From positions 141,640 through 205,639 of the forward strand of contig JAKLKQ010000003.1 of the NCBI GenBank assembly GCA_023150555.1: a stretch of DNA of 64,000 nucleotides, read 5' to 3'. Shown piece after piece: positions 17,597-25,893 of this stretch. The notes below the pieces were generated by a model. That model ran no database searches, was not told the origin of the DNA, and was given only the letters and a program-made list of their open reading frames with translations. The position numbers were made by a program, and so were the translations under genes. This DNA comes from Planctomycetota bacterium (lineage in GTDB: Bacteria > Planctomycetota > SZUA-567 > H5-PLA8). Within the stretch, counting starts at the first letter, position 1, and each line of letters starts with the position of its first letter.

Positions 17597-18955
17597 ATGG
17601 CCGAAGTGCTTCGCCGCGTCCGCCCCACGCCCGTAGATACGTACCTCGCCAATCCCCACAAGGGTTGCTGTACGTTCCAGCACTTCAATGGCGACGAACT
17701 GTTTCCCGGTACCAGCTGGTCCGAGGAAGGCCCGCTCGTATTTTCCGAGCCCAAGCATTCGCCACACCACGAAGGCTATCTGCCGACCACCGTCGCGTAC
17801 TGCCGCTGGTTCTGGCGCGTTCTCGAGCCCGCGGATGGCCGGCTCGATTTCTCGATGATCGACGGCGCCCTGGAGACGTGCGCCAAGCGCGGCCAGACGC
17901 TGGCCGTGCGCCTGATGGCTTTCGGCTCTCCCAAGCAGCCCCAGGTACCCGATTGGTACGCCGCCAAGTGCCCGATGCAAGACAAGCACTACAAGTCGTC
18001 GCCGCAACGCGTGCCGGTGCACGACTCGCCGGAGTACTTCGAACGATGGGGCGGGCTGGTGCGCGCCTTCGCGCAGCGCTACGACGGGCATCCGCTGCTC
18101 GAGTCCATCGACGTGGCCTTCCTCGGGCCGTGGGGCGAAGGCGCCGGCCAATGCGGCGACGAACAGATCGACCGCTTTGCGGAGCTGTGGCAGGAGGCCT
18201 TCGTGCACACGCCGCGCCTGGCGCTGATCGGCGGCCGGCAGTTGACTGCTTCGCTGAAGCGCGGCAGCGGCTGGCGCTGCGACTGCTTCGGCGACCTGAA
18301 GCAGCCCGGCAGCCCTCACGTGCGCAAAGACCTCAGCAACAACCACCACTACGAATCCTACCCGAAGCAGATCTGCCAGGCCGGCGCGCAGGAAGCCTGG
18401 AAGACCGGTCCGGTGCACTTCGAGACCTGTTGGGTGCCGATGTATTGGTACCAGAACGGCTTCGACCTGGACTTCATTCTGCAGCAGGGCCGCAAGTTGC
18501 ACGGCACGTACTTCATGCCCAAGTACACGCACCTACCCGCGCCGTGGATGGAGCGTCTCGCGACGTTCTGCCGCACGCTCGGCTACCGCTTCGTCCTGCG
18601 CCACTGCTCGGTCACCAGCCCCGTCACGCCGGAAGCGCCGGTTAAGGCGGAGATCTGGATCGAGAACATGGGCGTGGCCCCGCTGTACCGGCGCTACGAC
18701 TTCGCACTGCGCTTTCGCCAGGGCGATTACGAGCAAATCGTTCCGCTGAAGGACGTGGACGTGCGCACGTGGCTGCCGGGCGACGCATGGATCAGCCGCT
18801 CGCTGCCGCTGCCGCCGGGCATCAAGCCCGGCTGGGTGGATCTCGCCGCGGGCCTGCTCGATCCCAGGACCGGGCAGGCGCGCGTGCGCTTCGCGGTGAA
18901 GGAACAGTTCAGCGACGGCTGGGTGGACTTGAACGGCTTCGAGGTGCGCGGCTGA
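17597..18955 (+). CDS. GH42-like barrel protein with DUF4832-type C-terminal domain
   Basis: A 452-residue protein without an evident signal peptide. The first 330 residues look like a TIM barrel related to GH42/GH-A enzymes (TTVAYCRWFWRVLEPADGRLDFSMID, then IDVAFLGPWGEG with a Glu in the acid/base region). Residues about 350-452 form a beta sandwich typical of DUF4832 proteins, starting SPVTPEAPVKAEIWIENMGVAPLY. Activity has not been shown for most members; a glycosidase role is plausible. The ATG at 17597 starts 74 bases after the protease-like gene. It is followed after 60 bases by hpnA on the same strand, with which it may be co-transcribed. Confidence 0.72.
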   Translation: MAEVLRRVRPTPVDTYLANPHKGCCTFQHFNGDELFPGTSWSEEGPLVFSEPKHSPHHEGYLPTTVAYCRWFWRVLEPADGRLDFSMIDGALETCAKRGQTLAVRLMAFGSPKQPQVPDWYAAKCPMQDKHYKSSPQRVPVHDSPEYFERWGGLVRAFAQRYDGHPLLESIDVAFLGPWGEGAGQCGDEQIDRFAELWQEAFVHTPRLALIGGRQLTASLKRGSGWRCDCFGDLKQPGSPHVRKDLSNNHHYESYPKQICQAGAQEAWKTGPVHFETCWVPMYWYQNGFDLDFILQQGRKLHGTYFMPKYTHLPAPWMERLATFCRTLGYRFVLRHCSVTSPVTPEAPVKAEIWIENMGVAPLYRRYDFALRFRQGDYEQIVPLKDVDVRTWLPGDAWISRSLPLPPGIKPGWVDLAAGLLDPRTGQARVRFAVKEQFSDGWVDLNGFEVRG

Positions 18956-19015
18956 TGCCGCATGCCGCCAATGCCACTTGATGGAACGCCGCGGCCGGGA
19001 ATAATCCGCCTTCTC

Positions 19016-19999
19016 ATGATCCTCGTAACCGGAGCCACCGGGTTCCTTGGGAACCACGTCGCCCGCGCGCTGCGCGCCCGCGGCGAACCCGTGCGCGTGC
19101 TGGTCCGCGCCAGCAGCCCGCGGGACCTGCTCGCCGACATGGACGGCATCGAACCCGTCGTCGGCGACCTGTGCGACCGCGCATCGCTGGAGAAGGCCGT
19201 CTCCGGCTGCGAACAGGTCTACCACGTCGCGGCCGATTACCGCTTCGACGTACCCGATCCCGAGGCCATGTACCGCGCCAACGTTCAGGGCACCCGTGAC
19301 CTGCTGGAAGCCGCAGGCGCGGTCGGCGCGAAACGCATCGTGTACACCTCGACGGTCGGCTGCATCGGCCTGCCCGACGACGGCACGCCCGGCACCGAGA
19401 CGACGCCGGTAAGCCTCGAAAAGATGATCGGAACGTATAAGCGCACCAAGTTCCAGGCCGAACTCGCGGTCCTGGAACTCGCGAAGCAGGGCCTTCCGGT
19501 CGTCGTCGTGAACCCGACGGCGCCCATCGGCGAGCGGGACCTGAAGCCCACGCCCACCGGCGCGACGATCCTGCGCTTCCTGCAGCGCAAGATGCCGGCC
19601 TACGTCGATACGGGGCTGAACCTGATCGACGCGCGTGACTGCGCCGAAGGGCACCTGCTGGCCGCCGAGCGCGGCAAACCCGGCGAGCGCTACATCCTCG
19701 GCTGCCGCAATATGACGCTGCGCGAGATCTGCGAGGCGCTGGCGAAGATCACAGGTTTGCCCGCACCGAAGATCCAGCTTCCGTATTTCGTCGCGTACCT
19801 GGCCTGTTGGTTCGACACGAAGATCAGCGGCCTGCGCGGCCGCACACCCGAGATGAGCCTGGAAGGCATTCGCATGGCGAAGAAGAAGATGTTCGTGGAC
19901 GCCGCGAAGGCCGTGAAGGAACTGGGCCTGAAGCAGACGCCGCCGGAAGAACCCTTGGCGCGGGCGGTGGACTGGTTCCGCGAGAAGAAGTACGTGTAG
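19016..19999 (+). CDS. hpnA: Hopanoid-associated sugar epimerase/reductase HpnA
   Basis: A 327-residue extended SDR. TGATGFLG at residues 5-12 binds NAD(P), and Tyr141 and Lys145 (YKRTK) are the catalytic pair. NPTAPIGERDLKPTPTG and GLNLIDARDCAEGHLLA are hallmarks of HpnA, the dihydroflavonol-reductase-like protein found in hopanoid gene sets. The ATG at 19016 is preferred because the Rossmann strand begins directly there; an upstream ATG at 18962 would add 18 unlikely residues. The precise substrate is not established in the family, but hpnH upstream on the same strand supports the hopanoid link. Confidence 0.88.
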   Translation: MILVTGATGFLGNHVARALRARGEPVRVLVRASSPRDLLADMDGIEPVVGDLCDRASLEKAVSGCEQVYHVAADYRFDVPDPEAMYRANVQGTRDLLEAAGAVGAKRIVYTSTVGCIGLPDDGTPGTETTPVSLEKMIGTYKRTKFQAELAVLELAKQGLPVVVVNPTAPIGERDLKPTPTGATILRFLQRKMPAYVDTGLNLIDARDCAEGHLLAAERGKPGERYILGCRNMTLREICEALAKITGLPAPKIQLPYFVAYLACWFDTKISGLRGRTPEMSLEGIRMAKKKMFVDAAKAVKELGLKQTPPEEPLARAVDWFREKKYV

Positions 20000-20008
20000 C
20001 GAAGCGCG

Positions 20009-20566
20009 CTACTGAAGTTCGCGCAGCTCCTTGGGAATCTCCAGCACCTTCCTGACGATCTTTCGGCGCCGCGCACGCATCAGCAACGCGCCGGTAACGA
20101 TCGCTGCCAGAAACGCCACGCCGCTTCCCGTCACGAACCAGCGCGCGAAAAAGGCGACGGATTTTTTCTGCACGGGGTAGGCGTCGCGGACGTTCAGATA
20201 CAGGTCCGGCTGCGGGGCCGGCGGCGACACCACCAAGTCCTCACTCGCCGCAACAGGTCCTTCGACCGAAAGCCATTGCGCAAACCATTGCACCGTCTTG
20301 TGCGCGTTGGTGCCGCGCTTGGGAAGATACACGGCCACCGACTCCTCGCCCTGCGCCGTGTAGAGTTGCTCGAAGGCGGGCACGCCGAAAAGCTCGGCTT
20401 TGGCGATCTCGTTCTCGCGTTCCTCGTACGTCGTAAAGTTTGCTTTCACCATCCAGACTTCTTTTTCATACGGCGCCAGGCGCGGCACCACGGAGGCAAA
20501 ATAAAGAAGGGCCGCCAGCGCCAAGCCGGCGGTCCCCCAGCAGAACCGTTCGATCCAGCGCTTCAT
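20009..20566 (-). CDS. Membrane protein of unknown function, coupled to a YceI-like gene
   Basis: A 185-residue protein, family not recognised. An N-terminal hydrophobic helix (about 8-28), a hydrophilic middle of about 110 residues and a second helix near 145-165 suggest two membrane segments with an extracytoplasmic loop. A basic tail (MRARRRKIVRKVLEIPKEL) would lie in the cytoplasm. Its ATG overlaps the TGA of the preceding YceI-like gene (ATGA, 20566-20563), so translation is probably coupled. That makes it a likely partner of the periplasmic YceI-like protein. Confidence 0.7.
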   Translation of the reverse strand: MKRWIERFCWGTAGLALAALLYFASVVPRLAPYEKEVWMVKANFTTYEERENEIAKAELFGVPAFEQLYTAQGEESVAVYLPKRGTNAHKTVQWFAQWLSVEGPVAASEDLVVSPPAPQPDLYLNVRDAYPVQKKSVAFFARWFVTGSGVAFLAAIVTGALLMRARRRKIVRKVLEIPKELRELQ

Positions 20567-21174
20567 TCCTTGATCTCTTCAACTCCCATGAGCGCCAGCT
20601 TTACCTTCAGCGTGTCCGAAACCTTTGCGGGAATGGCGGGCGACTTGATCTCGAAGTCGCTCAGTTTCAGGTCGAGCGCCACGCTGAATCGCGCCAGGTT
20701 CCCCTTGGGAAGCCCCATTTTCTCGAATTCCGGCTTATAGGCAATATATTTCACCGTGGCGTTCGCCTTCACTTCCTTCGCCACGCCCTTCAGCGTAAAC
20801 GTACCCGCGATCTCGTACTCGTCGTCCTTCACGTGCTTCACCGCGGTCGAAGCGAACGAAATGTCGGGATTCTTGGCCGCGTCGAGCCAGCCTTCGCCTT
20901 GCAGGTGCTCGTCGCGCTTATCGATGCCGGTGCGCAGGCTGTTGACGGGCACGCTCAGCTTCACGCTGCCGGTCTTGGCATCGCGGTCCCAGACCACCTG
21001 GCCGGCCGCCTGGTTGGAGGTGGTGACGATGGCCTCCAGATCCGTATCCGATTCGATGGTCACGTTCACGTGCTTAGGACCGTGTGCGCCGACCGCAAAG
21101 GTCTGCTCCGCCCCGGCCGCATGCACGGCCGCGCTCAACAGCAGCCCTGCCAGAAGAAATCCCCTGTATCCCAT
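20563..21174 (-). CDS. YceI family periplasmic lipid-binding-like protein
   Basis: A 203-residue exported protein. Residues 1-22 are a signal peptide (GFLLAGLLLSAAVHAAGA). The rest matches the YceI lipocalin-like barrel: SVPVNSLRTGIDKRDEHLQG, WLDAAKNPDISFAST and IAGTFTLKGVAKEVKANATV. Family members bind isoprenoid or other amphiphilic molecules in the periplasm, though most are uncharacterised. The ATG at 21174 is supported by AAAGGAGG seven bases upstream; a longer frame beginning at 21237 lacks this. It lies 89 bases after galK and overlaps the downstream membrane-protein gene. A possible link to hopanoid lipids is speculative. Confidence 0.85.
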   Translation of the reverse strand: MGYRGFLLAGLLLSAAVHAAGAEQTFAVGAHGPKHVNVTIESDTDLEAIVTTSNQAAGQVVWDRDAKTGSVKLSVPVNSLRTGIDKRDEHLQGEGWLDAAKNPDISFASTAVKHVKDDEYEIAGTFTLKGVAKEVKANATVKYIAYKPEFEKMGLPKGNLARFSVALDLKLSDFEIKSPAIPAKVSDTLKVKLALMGVEEIKE

Positions 21175-21262
21175 CGCAACGCCTCCTTTATTGTGGATTG
21201 TCGTAGACAGCCCCGTATCCAACAACGTCCCGGCCAAGGCGAATATTCCGCGAATTCCGCCC

Positions 21263-22474
21263 TTAGAGGGCGAATACGCCCGCGCCGGTTGCCGGATTCA
21301 CCATCATTGCTCCGCCCAGGCGGCGCTTGAACTGCCGGCGGTAAGCCTTCTCCAACTGCTTATGGATGTGTTCGAACCGCTTCGGGCGGATCAGCGCCAC
21401 CACCGAGCCCCCGAAGCCGCCACCGGTCAGGCGCGCGCCCGCGCAGTCGTGGTGAAACGGCCCGGTCTCGTCAAAGAGCATGCCCGCGACGAAGTTCAGC
21501 TCGGGGCAACTGACGTCGTAGTCGGAGGCCAGGCTCTGGAATCCGGTGATCAGCAGCCAGCCCAGCGTCTCGATGTCGCCCTGCCCCAGCGCGGCGGCGA
21601 ACTGCGCGGTGCGTACATTCTCGGTCAGCACGTGGCGCGCGTCAGCCAGTTCGTTGCGGTTGAGCTTGTTTCCGAAGCGGAGAAGATCTTCGATCGTCGT
21701 CTCGCTGAGAGTCTTCACCTTCAATTTGCGCGCGGCGGACTCGCACTCGGCGCGGCGGCGGTTGTACTGCCCGTCGGCCAGTGCGTGCTTGACGCCGGTA
21801 TCGAAGACCGCGAAGGTCCACCCCTTCAGTCGCACCGGCACGTGCTTCACCTTCATCAAACGACAGTCCAACAGCAGCGCATGGCCGGCCTTCGCGCGCG
21901 CGACCACCGTCTGGTCCATGATCCCGCACCGCACGCCCGCAAAGCAGTGTTCGGCCTCCTGCGCCGCGAAGGCCAGCTCCTGCGGCGGCAGCGAACGCCC
22001 CGCCAGTTTCAGCAGCGCCAGGCCCGTCGCGACTTCCAGCGACGCCGAACTGCTGAGCCCCGCGCCTTGCGGAAGATCCCCGGCGATCAGCAGGCGTCCG
22101 CCCCTGAGTTTCACGCCGCGCTGCGCCAGGGCCGCTGCGACGCCGCGGACGTAATTCGTCCAGCGCCGCTTGGGGTCGGTGACGGGCCGCAGGTCCCGGG
22201 CGCGCAGCCCGAAGCGGTCGTCGCAGACGAAGCGCGTATGGTTCAGGCCCCAGGCGTGGACCTCGATGGCATCCTGCGCCCGCGGCTGGAATACGACCGC
22301 GGTGTGCCGGTCGACAGCAATGGGCAGTACCAGGCCGCCGTTGTAGTCGGTGTGCTCGCCGATCAGGTTCACGCGCCCGGGTGCCAGCGCGACGCGCAGG
22401 CCCTTGGCATCGCCGTAGCGCACCGCGAACGCGCGGCGAAGGTTCGACTTCGTTGCGGAATGGGAGATGTTCAT
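21263..22474 (-). CDS. galK: Galactokinase
   Basis: A 403-residue GHMP kinase phosphorylating galactose to galactose-1-phosphate in the Leloir pathway. Motifs in order: APGRVNLIGEHTDYNGG (residues 31-47, sugar-binding signature), LPQGAGLSSSASLEVA (ATP-binding glycine/serine loop), CGIMDQ in the middle, and RLTGGGFGGSVVALI near the end. Length is normal for the family. No strong ribosome site precedes the ATG at 22474, which lies 22 bases after the STAS gene, so translation may depend on the preceding genes. A GH42 galactosidase-like gene elsewhere in the window could supply galactose. Confidence 0.92.
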   Translation of the reverse strand: MNISHSATKSNLRRAFAVRYGDAKGLRVALAPGRVNLIGEHTDYNGGLVLPIAVDRHTAVVFQPRAQDAIEVHAWGLNHTRFVCDDRFGLRARDLRPVTDPKRRWTNYVRGVAAALAQRGVKLRGGRLLIAGDLPQGAGLSSSASLEVATGLALLKLAGRSLPPQELAFAAQEAEHCFAGVRCGIMDQTVVARAKAGHALLLDCRLMKVKHVPVRLKGWTFAVFDTGVKHALADGQYNRRRAECESAARKLKVKTLSETTIEDLLRFGNKLNRNELADARHVLTENVRTAQFAAALGQGDIETLGWLLITGFQSLASDYDVSCPELNFVAGMLFDETGPFHHDCAGARLTGGGFGGSVVALIRPKRFEHIHKQLEKAYRRQFKRRLGGAMMVNPATGAGVFAL

Positions 22475-22496
22475 GGAAATGTCGGGTTCCGGTCGC

Positions 22497-22964
22497 TCAG
22501 CGCTTGAGGAAGCCCCAGCCGCGGCGCTTGAAGCTGTTGACGGCGGCCTGGAGCGTGTCGTGAATCTCGATCATCTTGTCGAGTTTGGTGATCTTGAATA
22601 CCTCGCGGATCTCGGGGCGCACGTGGCACAGCTTCAAGTCGCCCTTCTCCTGCTGGATCGCCTTATACAGGGCGATGAACTGCCTCAGCACGGCGGAACT
22701 TAGGTACTTCACGTTGCCGAGGTCCACGACCATCTTGATCATGTACTGCTTCTTGACGAGATCCAGCAGCTGGCGGCCGATCTCGTTGATATTGTTCTCG
22801 TCGAGGATGCCGACTTCGAGGATCGTCACCACCGCCACGTCGCCCTGGACGACGGTCTGGAGTTTCGGCCGCTGGGGCACGGGCATGTGCGCGGGCTTGG
22901 GCTTCGCGCCCTTGGGATCGCGCGGACCCATCTTGGGCTGGAAGTTTTCCGGTTTGTAATCCAC
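22497..22964 (-). CDS. STAS domain anti-sigma-factor-antagonist-like protein
   Basis: A 155-residue protein. A Pro/Lys-rich N-terminal 40 residues lead into a STAS domain (about 50-150): VAVVTILEVGILDENNINEI, MVVDLGNVKYLSSAVLRQFI, then LCHVRPEIREVFKITKLDKM. The two serines in LSSAVL correspond to the site phosphorylated in SpoIIAA/RsbV-type antagonists. The likely start is GTG 22964, preceded by GGGAGG and 11 bases after the FHA-gene stop. Together with the upstream kinase/phosphatase it forms a partner-switching set. Its binding target (anti-sigma factor or another protein) is not in the window. Confidence 0.82.
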   Translation of the reverse strand: MDYKPENFQPKMGPRDPKGAKPKPAHMPVPQRPKLQTVVQGDVAVVTILEVGILDENNINEIGRQLLDLVKKQYMIKMVVDLGNVKYLSSAVLRQFIALYKAIQQEKGDLKLCHVRPEIREVFKITKLDKMIEIHDTLQAAVNSFKRRGWGFLKR

Positions 22965-22975
22965 CCCGCCTCCCG

Positions 22976-23848
22976 TCAATGTCCGCTGAGTTCGTCCTCG
23001 TCGATGCGTTTGCAGCATTCGAAAATAATCTGCATCATCGGCTCGGTCACGTTCTTCGGCCGGTCCGGCGGCTTCTCCAGGCCCTCAAGCCGAAAGGTTC
23101 CGGACCGCTCGCGCGCCAGCGCATACACGGCATGGATGCCCTTCCGGTCGCCGGCCTCGGCGAAGAAGATCTTTCCTTCGTCGAACGAAATCAACCCCTC
23201 GCGCTGTTCGCCGGTTACGAACAGATCGCCGGTCTTGGTATTGGTGTTCAGGAACTGGAAGATCTGCGCGAGGTCCTGGTTGGCCAGGTTCCCGCTTAGC
23301 GCCGGGCCGGCCTGCGCGGCATGCTGCCCGTGCGAGCCGAGCGCGTCGACCGGCTTTACCTCCTGTGTTTTGCGCAAGTCCCCCGCATGGGCATGACCGG
23401 CGCGCGCCTCGAGTTCCGGCATCAACAGGCCCTGTTCGCGGGCCATCTGCGCAACCTCGTCGATGCTGGTCGAGACGGTTTCCAGGTTCGCGAGCTTGGT
23501 GGTGGCGCGGCGCACGAACTGGCTGGGCTGTTCGTCCTCGCCGCCGGAGACGTAGTAGAGCACGTGGCCGCCGATCCGAATCTCGTCGCCGCTGTGCAAC
23601 ACCTGCTCACCGTTCTTCGGCAGGCGCTTGCCGTTGACGAACGTACCGTTGCGCGAGCCCGCATCGCGCAGGCGCGCACGTCCGTTGGGCAGGCACTCCA
23701 CCACGGCATGGCGCCGGCTGCACATCACGTCGTTGATGACGATGGCGTTCTGGGGCTCGCGCCCGATCGAGAGCACGTCGGAGACCTGCAGACCCAGCGG
23801 CCGCGCGCCTCCGCCCAGGATGAACCCCACCACTGCCTGGTTTGCCAT
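22976..23848 (-). CDS. FHA domain plus DUF4388 (PATAN) protein
   Basis: A 290-residue cytosolic signalling protein. Residues about 20-95 are a forkhead-associated domain (SIGREPQNAIVINDVMCSRRHA, DAGSRNGTFVNGKRL) that binds phosphothreonine. A low-complexity linker with many His/Ala residues follows. Residues about 185-288 match DUF4388/PATAN: GNLANQDLAQIFQFLNTNTKTGDLFV and GLISFDEGKIFFAEAGDRKG. This module occurs in bacterial response regulators and GTPase-regulating proteins. The gene lies between the kinase/phosphatase and STAS genes, in the same direction, arguing for one signalling unit. Confidence 0.84.
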   Translation of the reverse strand: MANQAVVGFILGGGARPLGLQVSDVLSIGREPQNAIVINDVMCSRRHAVVECLPNGRARLRDAGSRNGTFVNGKRLPKNGEQVLHSGDEIRIGGHVLYYVSGGEDEQPSQFVRRATTKLANLETVSTSIDEVAQMAREQGLLMPELEARAGHAHAGDLRKTQEVKPVDALGSHGQHAAQAGPALSGNLANQDLAQIFQFLNTNTKTGDLFVTGEQREGLISFDEGKIFFAEAGDRKGIHAVYALARERSGTFRLEGLEKPPDRPKNVTEPMMQIIFECCKRIDEDELSGH

Positions 23849-23859
23849 CGCGAAGCCCC

Positions 23860-23885
23860 GAGCCGGCCGGCACTCGAGCCGGCTC
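23860..23885. repeat. Inverted repeat upstream of the FHA-PATAN gene
   Basis: Seven-base arms GAGCCGG/CCGGCTC around a 12-base loop lie in the leader just before the FHA-PATAN start codon. They could fold in mRNA near the ribosome site or mark a protein-binding site. Confidence 0.35.
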
Positions 23886-23919
23886 CCCTTACGTCGAATT
23901 TCTCGCGCTTCCGGACTCT

Positions 23920-23947
23920 ATGCTAGCCGCACGTCCTGCACGCTCAA
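23920..23947 (-). promoter_or_regulatory. Possible sigma70-like promoter before the FHA-PATAN gene
   Basis: On the minus strand TTGAGC (23947-23942), a 16-base spacer and TAGCAT (23925-23920) precede the FHA-PATAN gene in the 105-base gap after the phosphatase gene. The match is modest and start sites are unknown. Confidence 0.25.
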
Positions 23948-23953
23948 CCGCCG

Positions 23954-25762
23954 TTACTTGCCGAAATCCGGGCCGATCTTCACCACGACCAGCGTGATGT
24001 CGTCGCGCGGCGGGCGCCCGCCGGTCCACTGGTCCGCGGCGGCCAGCAGCGCGTCGAGGATCCCGGCGGCGCTCTCGTTCGCCGCGCCGCGGACGGTTTC
24101 CTGCACGCGCGCCTTGCCGAAGGTCTCCTCGCCGGCGTCCATGCATTCGAACAGCCCGTCGGTCATGAAGACCATCACGTCGCCAGGCTGCGCCGGCAGC
24201 GGGCCGATGACCTCGAAGTCCGCCTCCGGCAACACGCCCAGCAGCGGACCGGTAGAGTCCAGCTCCGCGAAGGCGTCGTTCGACGGCCGGTAGACCAGCG
24301 GCGGGTCGTGGCCCGCCGACGCAAAGCGGATTTCTCCGTTCTCCGGATCGAAGACGGCCAGGCACAGCGAGAGGAAATTGCCGTCCTTCAGGTCGCGCGC
24401 CAGCAGGGCATTGGCCGCCGCCAGCACCTTGGCCGGATCGCCGTGCGCCTCGCAGAGCGCGCGCAGGTACGCGCGCGCGGCGGTCATGATCAGCGCCGCG
24501 CCCAGGCCGTGGCCGGTGACGTCGGCGACGATCACGCCCGTGCGGCCGCCGCCCAGGTTCACGTAGTCGAAGGCGTCGCCGCTGGTCTCGGCCGCCGAAC
24601 GGTTCGCGCCGGCGATCTCGAGGCCCGCGACCTCGGGCGCCTGCTCCGGCAGCAGGCTCTGCTGAATGCCGCGCGCCAGGTCCATCTCGGCCTGCAAGCG
24701 CTTGCGTTCCTCGGCCTGCTCGCGCAACGCGGCCTGCTCCAGCACCACGCCCACCTGCGCGGCAATCAGCCCCGCCAGCTCCAGGTCATAGACGCCAAGC
24801 TTCCCTTCGACGCGGTTGAGCGCCTGCAAGACGCCGACGACGCGGTCGCTCTCGGCGCTGAACAGCGGCACGTTGAGGATCTCGCGGGTGCGGAAGCCGG
24901 ACTTCTTGTCCACCTCGGGGTTGAAGCGCGGGTCGGCGTAGGCGTCGGGGATCAGCAGCGGCTCGCCGGCCTCGGCCACCGCGCCGACGATGCCCTTGCC
25001 CGCCGGCACGCGCAGGGTGCCTGCCTGTTCGGCGACGCGCGTGAAGAGTTCCCCCGTCACCGGATCGATCACCCAAATGCTGGTGCGTTCGACCTGCAAG
25101 ACCTTGCGGCACGAGGCGGCCAGCAGGTGCAGCAGGCGCGTGAGGTCCGACTCGGCGGCGATCGCGCGCGTCAGCGAGAGGATCGACTCCAGGTCCGCGA
25201 CGCGGCGTTCCAGCGGCACGTCGTGAGCCACTGCCCGCAAGCGTTTCGACGCCGAGGCACTCTTCAGTTCCCCGCGCCTGCCCTTGGCGCGCTTGCGCAG
25301 GCGCGTCATGCGCAGCGCGGCCCCGCCGCTGAAGTACGCGACCTCGTCCATGTACTCGCGGATCAGCAGCACGCCGCGGCCGCCTTCCTCGAGCAGGTTC
25401 TCCGGGTCGTCGGGGTCGGGCAGGTCCTCCTCGCGGAAGCCGGCGCCCTGGTCCTCGACGAGCACCGTCCAGGCGCGCTTGTCGCGCGCGGCGCGCACGC
25501 GCACGGTCTTTTCGGCGTCGTAGCGGTTGCCGTGCATGCAGGCGTTGACGAGCGCCTCGTCGAGGCACAGCCGCAGGGAGACGGCCTCGCTCTCGTTCGC
25601 CGCTGCGCCGGCTTCGCTCAGGGCGTCCACCAACTCGGAGAGCGCCGCGCTTTTGGCCTCGGGCGTCGAGGGGAACGTGCGGTCCAGCAGCACCTCGCCG
25701 GGCGGGGCCAGGGGCGCTTCGGGCCGCACGAGGCCGGTGTTGCGTCCGAGCTTCTTGTGCAT
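23954..25762 (-). CDS. RsbW-like kinase / GAF / PP2C (SpoIIE-type) phosphatase fusion
   Basis: A 602-residue cytosolic protein with three modules. Residues about 30-155 are a HATPase_c_2 (RsbW/SpoIIAB-like) domain: N-box EALVNACMHGN at 69-79, VEDQGAGF (G1) and GGRGVLLIREYMDEV (G2). Residues about 190-345 are a GAF domain. Residues about 385-600 are a PP2C/SpoIIE phosphatase: GDAFDYVNL, ADVTGHGLGAAL, SAGHDPPLVY, TDGLFE and RDDITLVVVK supply the metal-binding aspartates. It could both phosphorylate and dephosphorylate a STAS protein such as the one encoded 1 kb downstream. The ATG at 25762 is preferred; an in-frame ATG at 25816 would add 18 residues. The ligand of the GAF domain is unknown. Confidence 0.86.
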   Translation of the reverse strand: MHKKLGRNTGLVRPEAPLAPPGEVLLDRTFPSTPEAKSAALSELVDALSEAGAAANESEAVSLRLCLDEALVNACMHGNRYDAEKTVRVRAARDKRAWTVLVEDQGAGFREEDLPDPDDPENLLEEGGRGVLLIREYMDEVAYFSGGAALRMTRLRKRAKGRRGELKSASASKRLRAVAHDVPLERRVADLESILSLTRAIAAESDLTRLLHLLAASCRKVLQVERTSIWVIDPVTGELFTRVAEQAGTLRVPAGKGIVGAVAEAGEPLLIPDAYADPRFNPEVDKKSGFRTREILNVPLFSAESDRVVGVLQALNRVEGKLGVYDLELAGLIAAQVGVVLEQAALREQAEERKRLQAEMDLARGIQQSLLPEQAPEVAGLEIAGANRSAAETSGDAFDYVNLGGGRTGVIVADVTGHGLGAALIMTAARAYLRALCEAHGDPAKVLAAANALLARDLKDGNFLSLCLAVFDPENGEIRFASAGHDPPLVYRPSNDAFAELDSTGPLLGVLPEADFEVIGPLPAQPGDVMVFMTDGLFECMDAGEETFGKARVQETVRGAANESAAGILDALLAAADQWTGGRPPRDDITLVVVKIGPDFGK

Positions 25763-25893
25763 GGGGCCGATCCTACCCCCGCCCCCATCCTCAGACAAAG
25801 GGGCTTCGCTGGCCAATAGAGGACACGTTGAAAGGCAGGTGCAGACACCTCCGGCTCAAGGTATGAAAGTTCCACCATAGTCCAGGATATACA

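Noticed and set aside
24308..25819. 503-codon frame opposite the kinase/phosphatase gene
   Set aside because: Shadow of a GC-biased gene, no start signal and no protein-like motifs.
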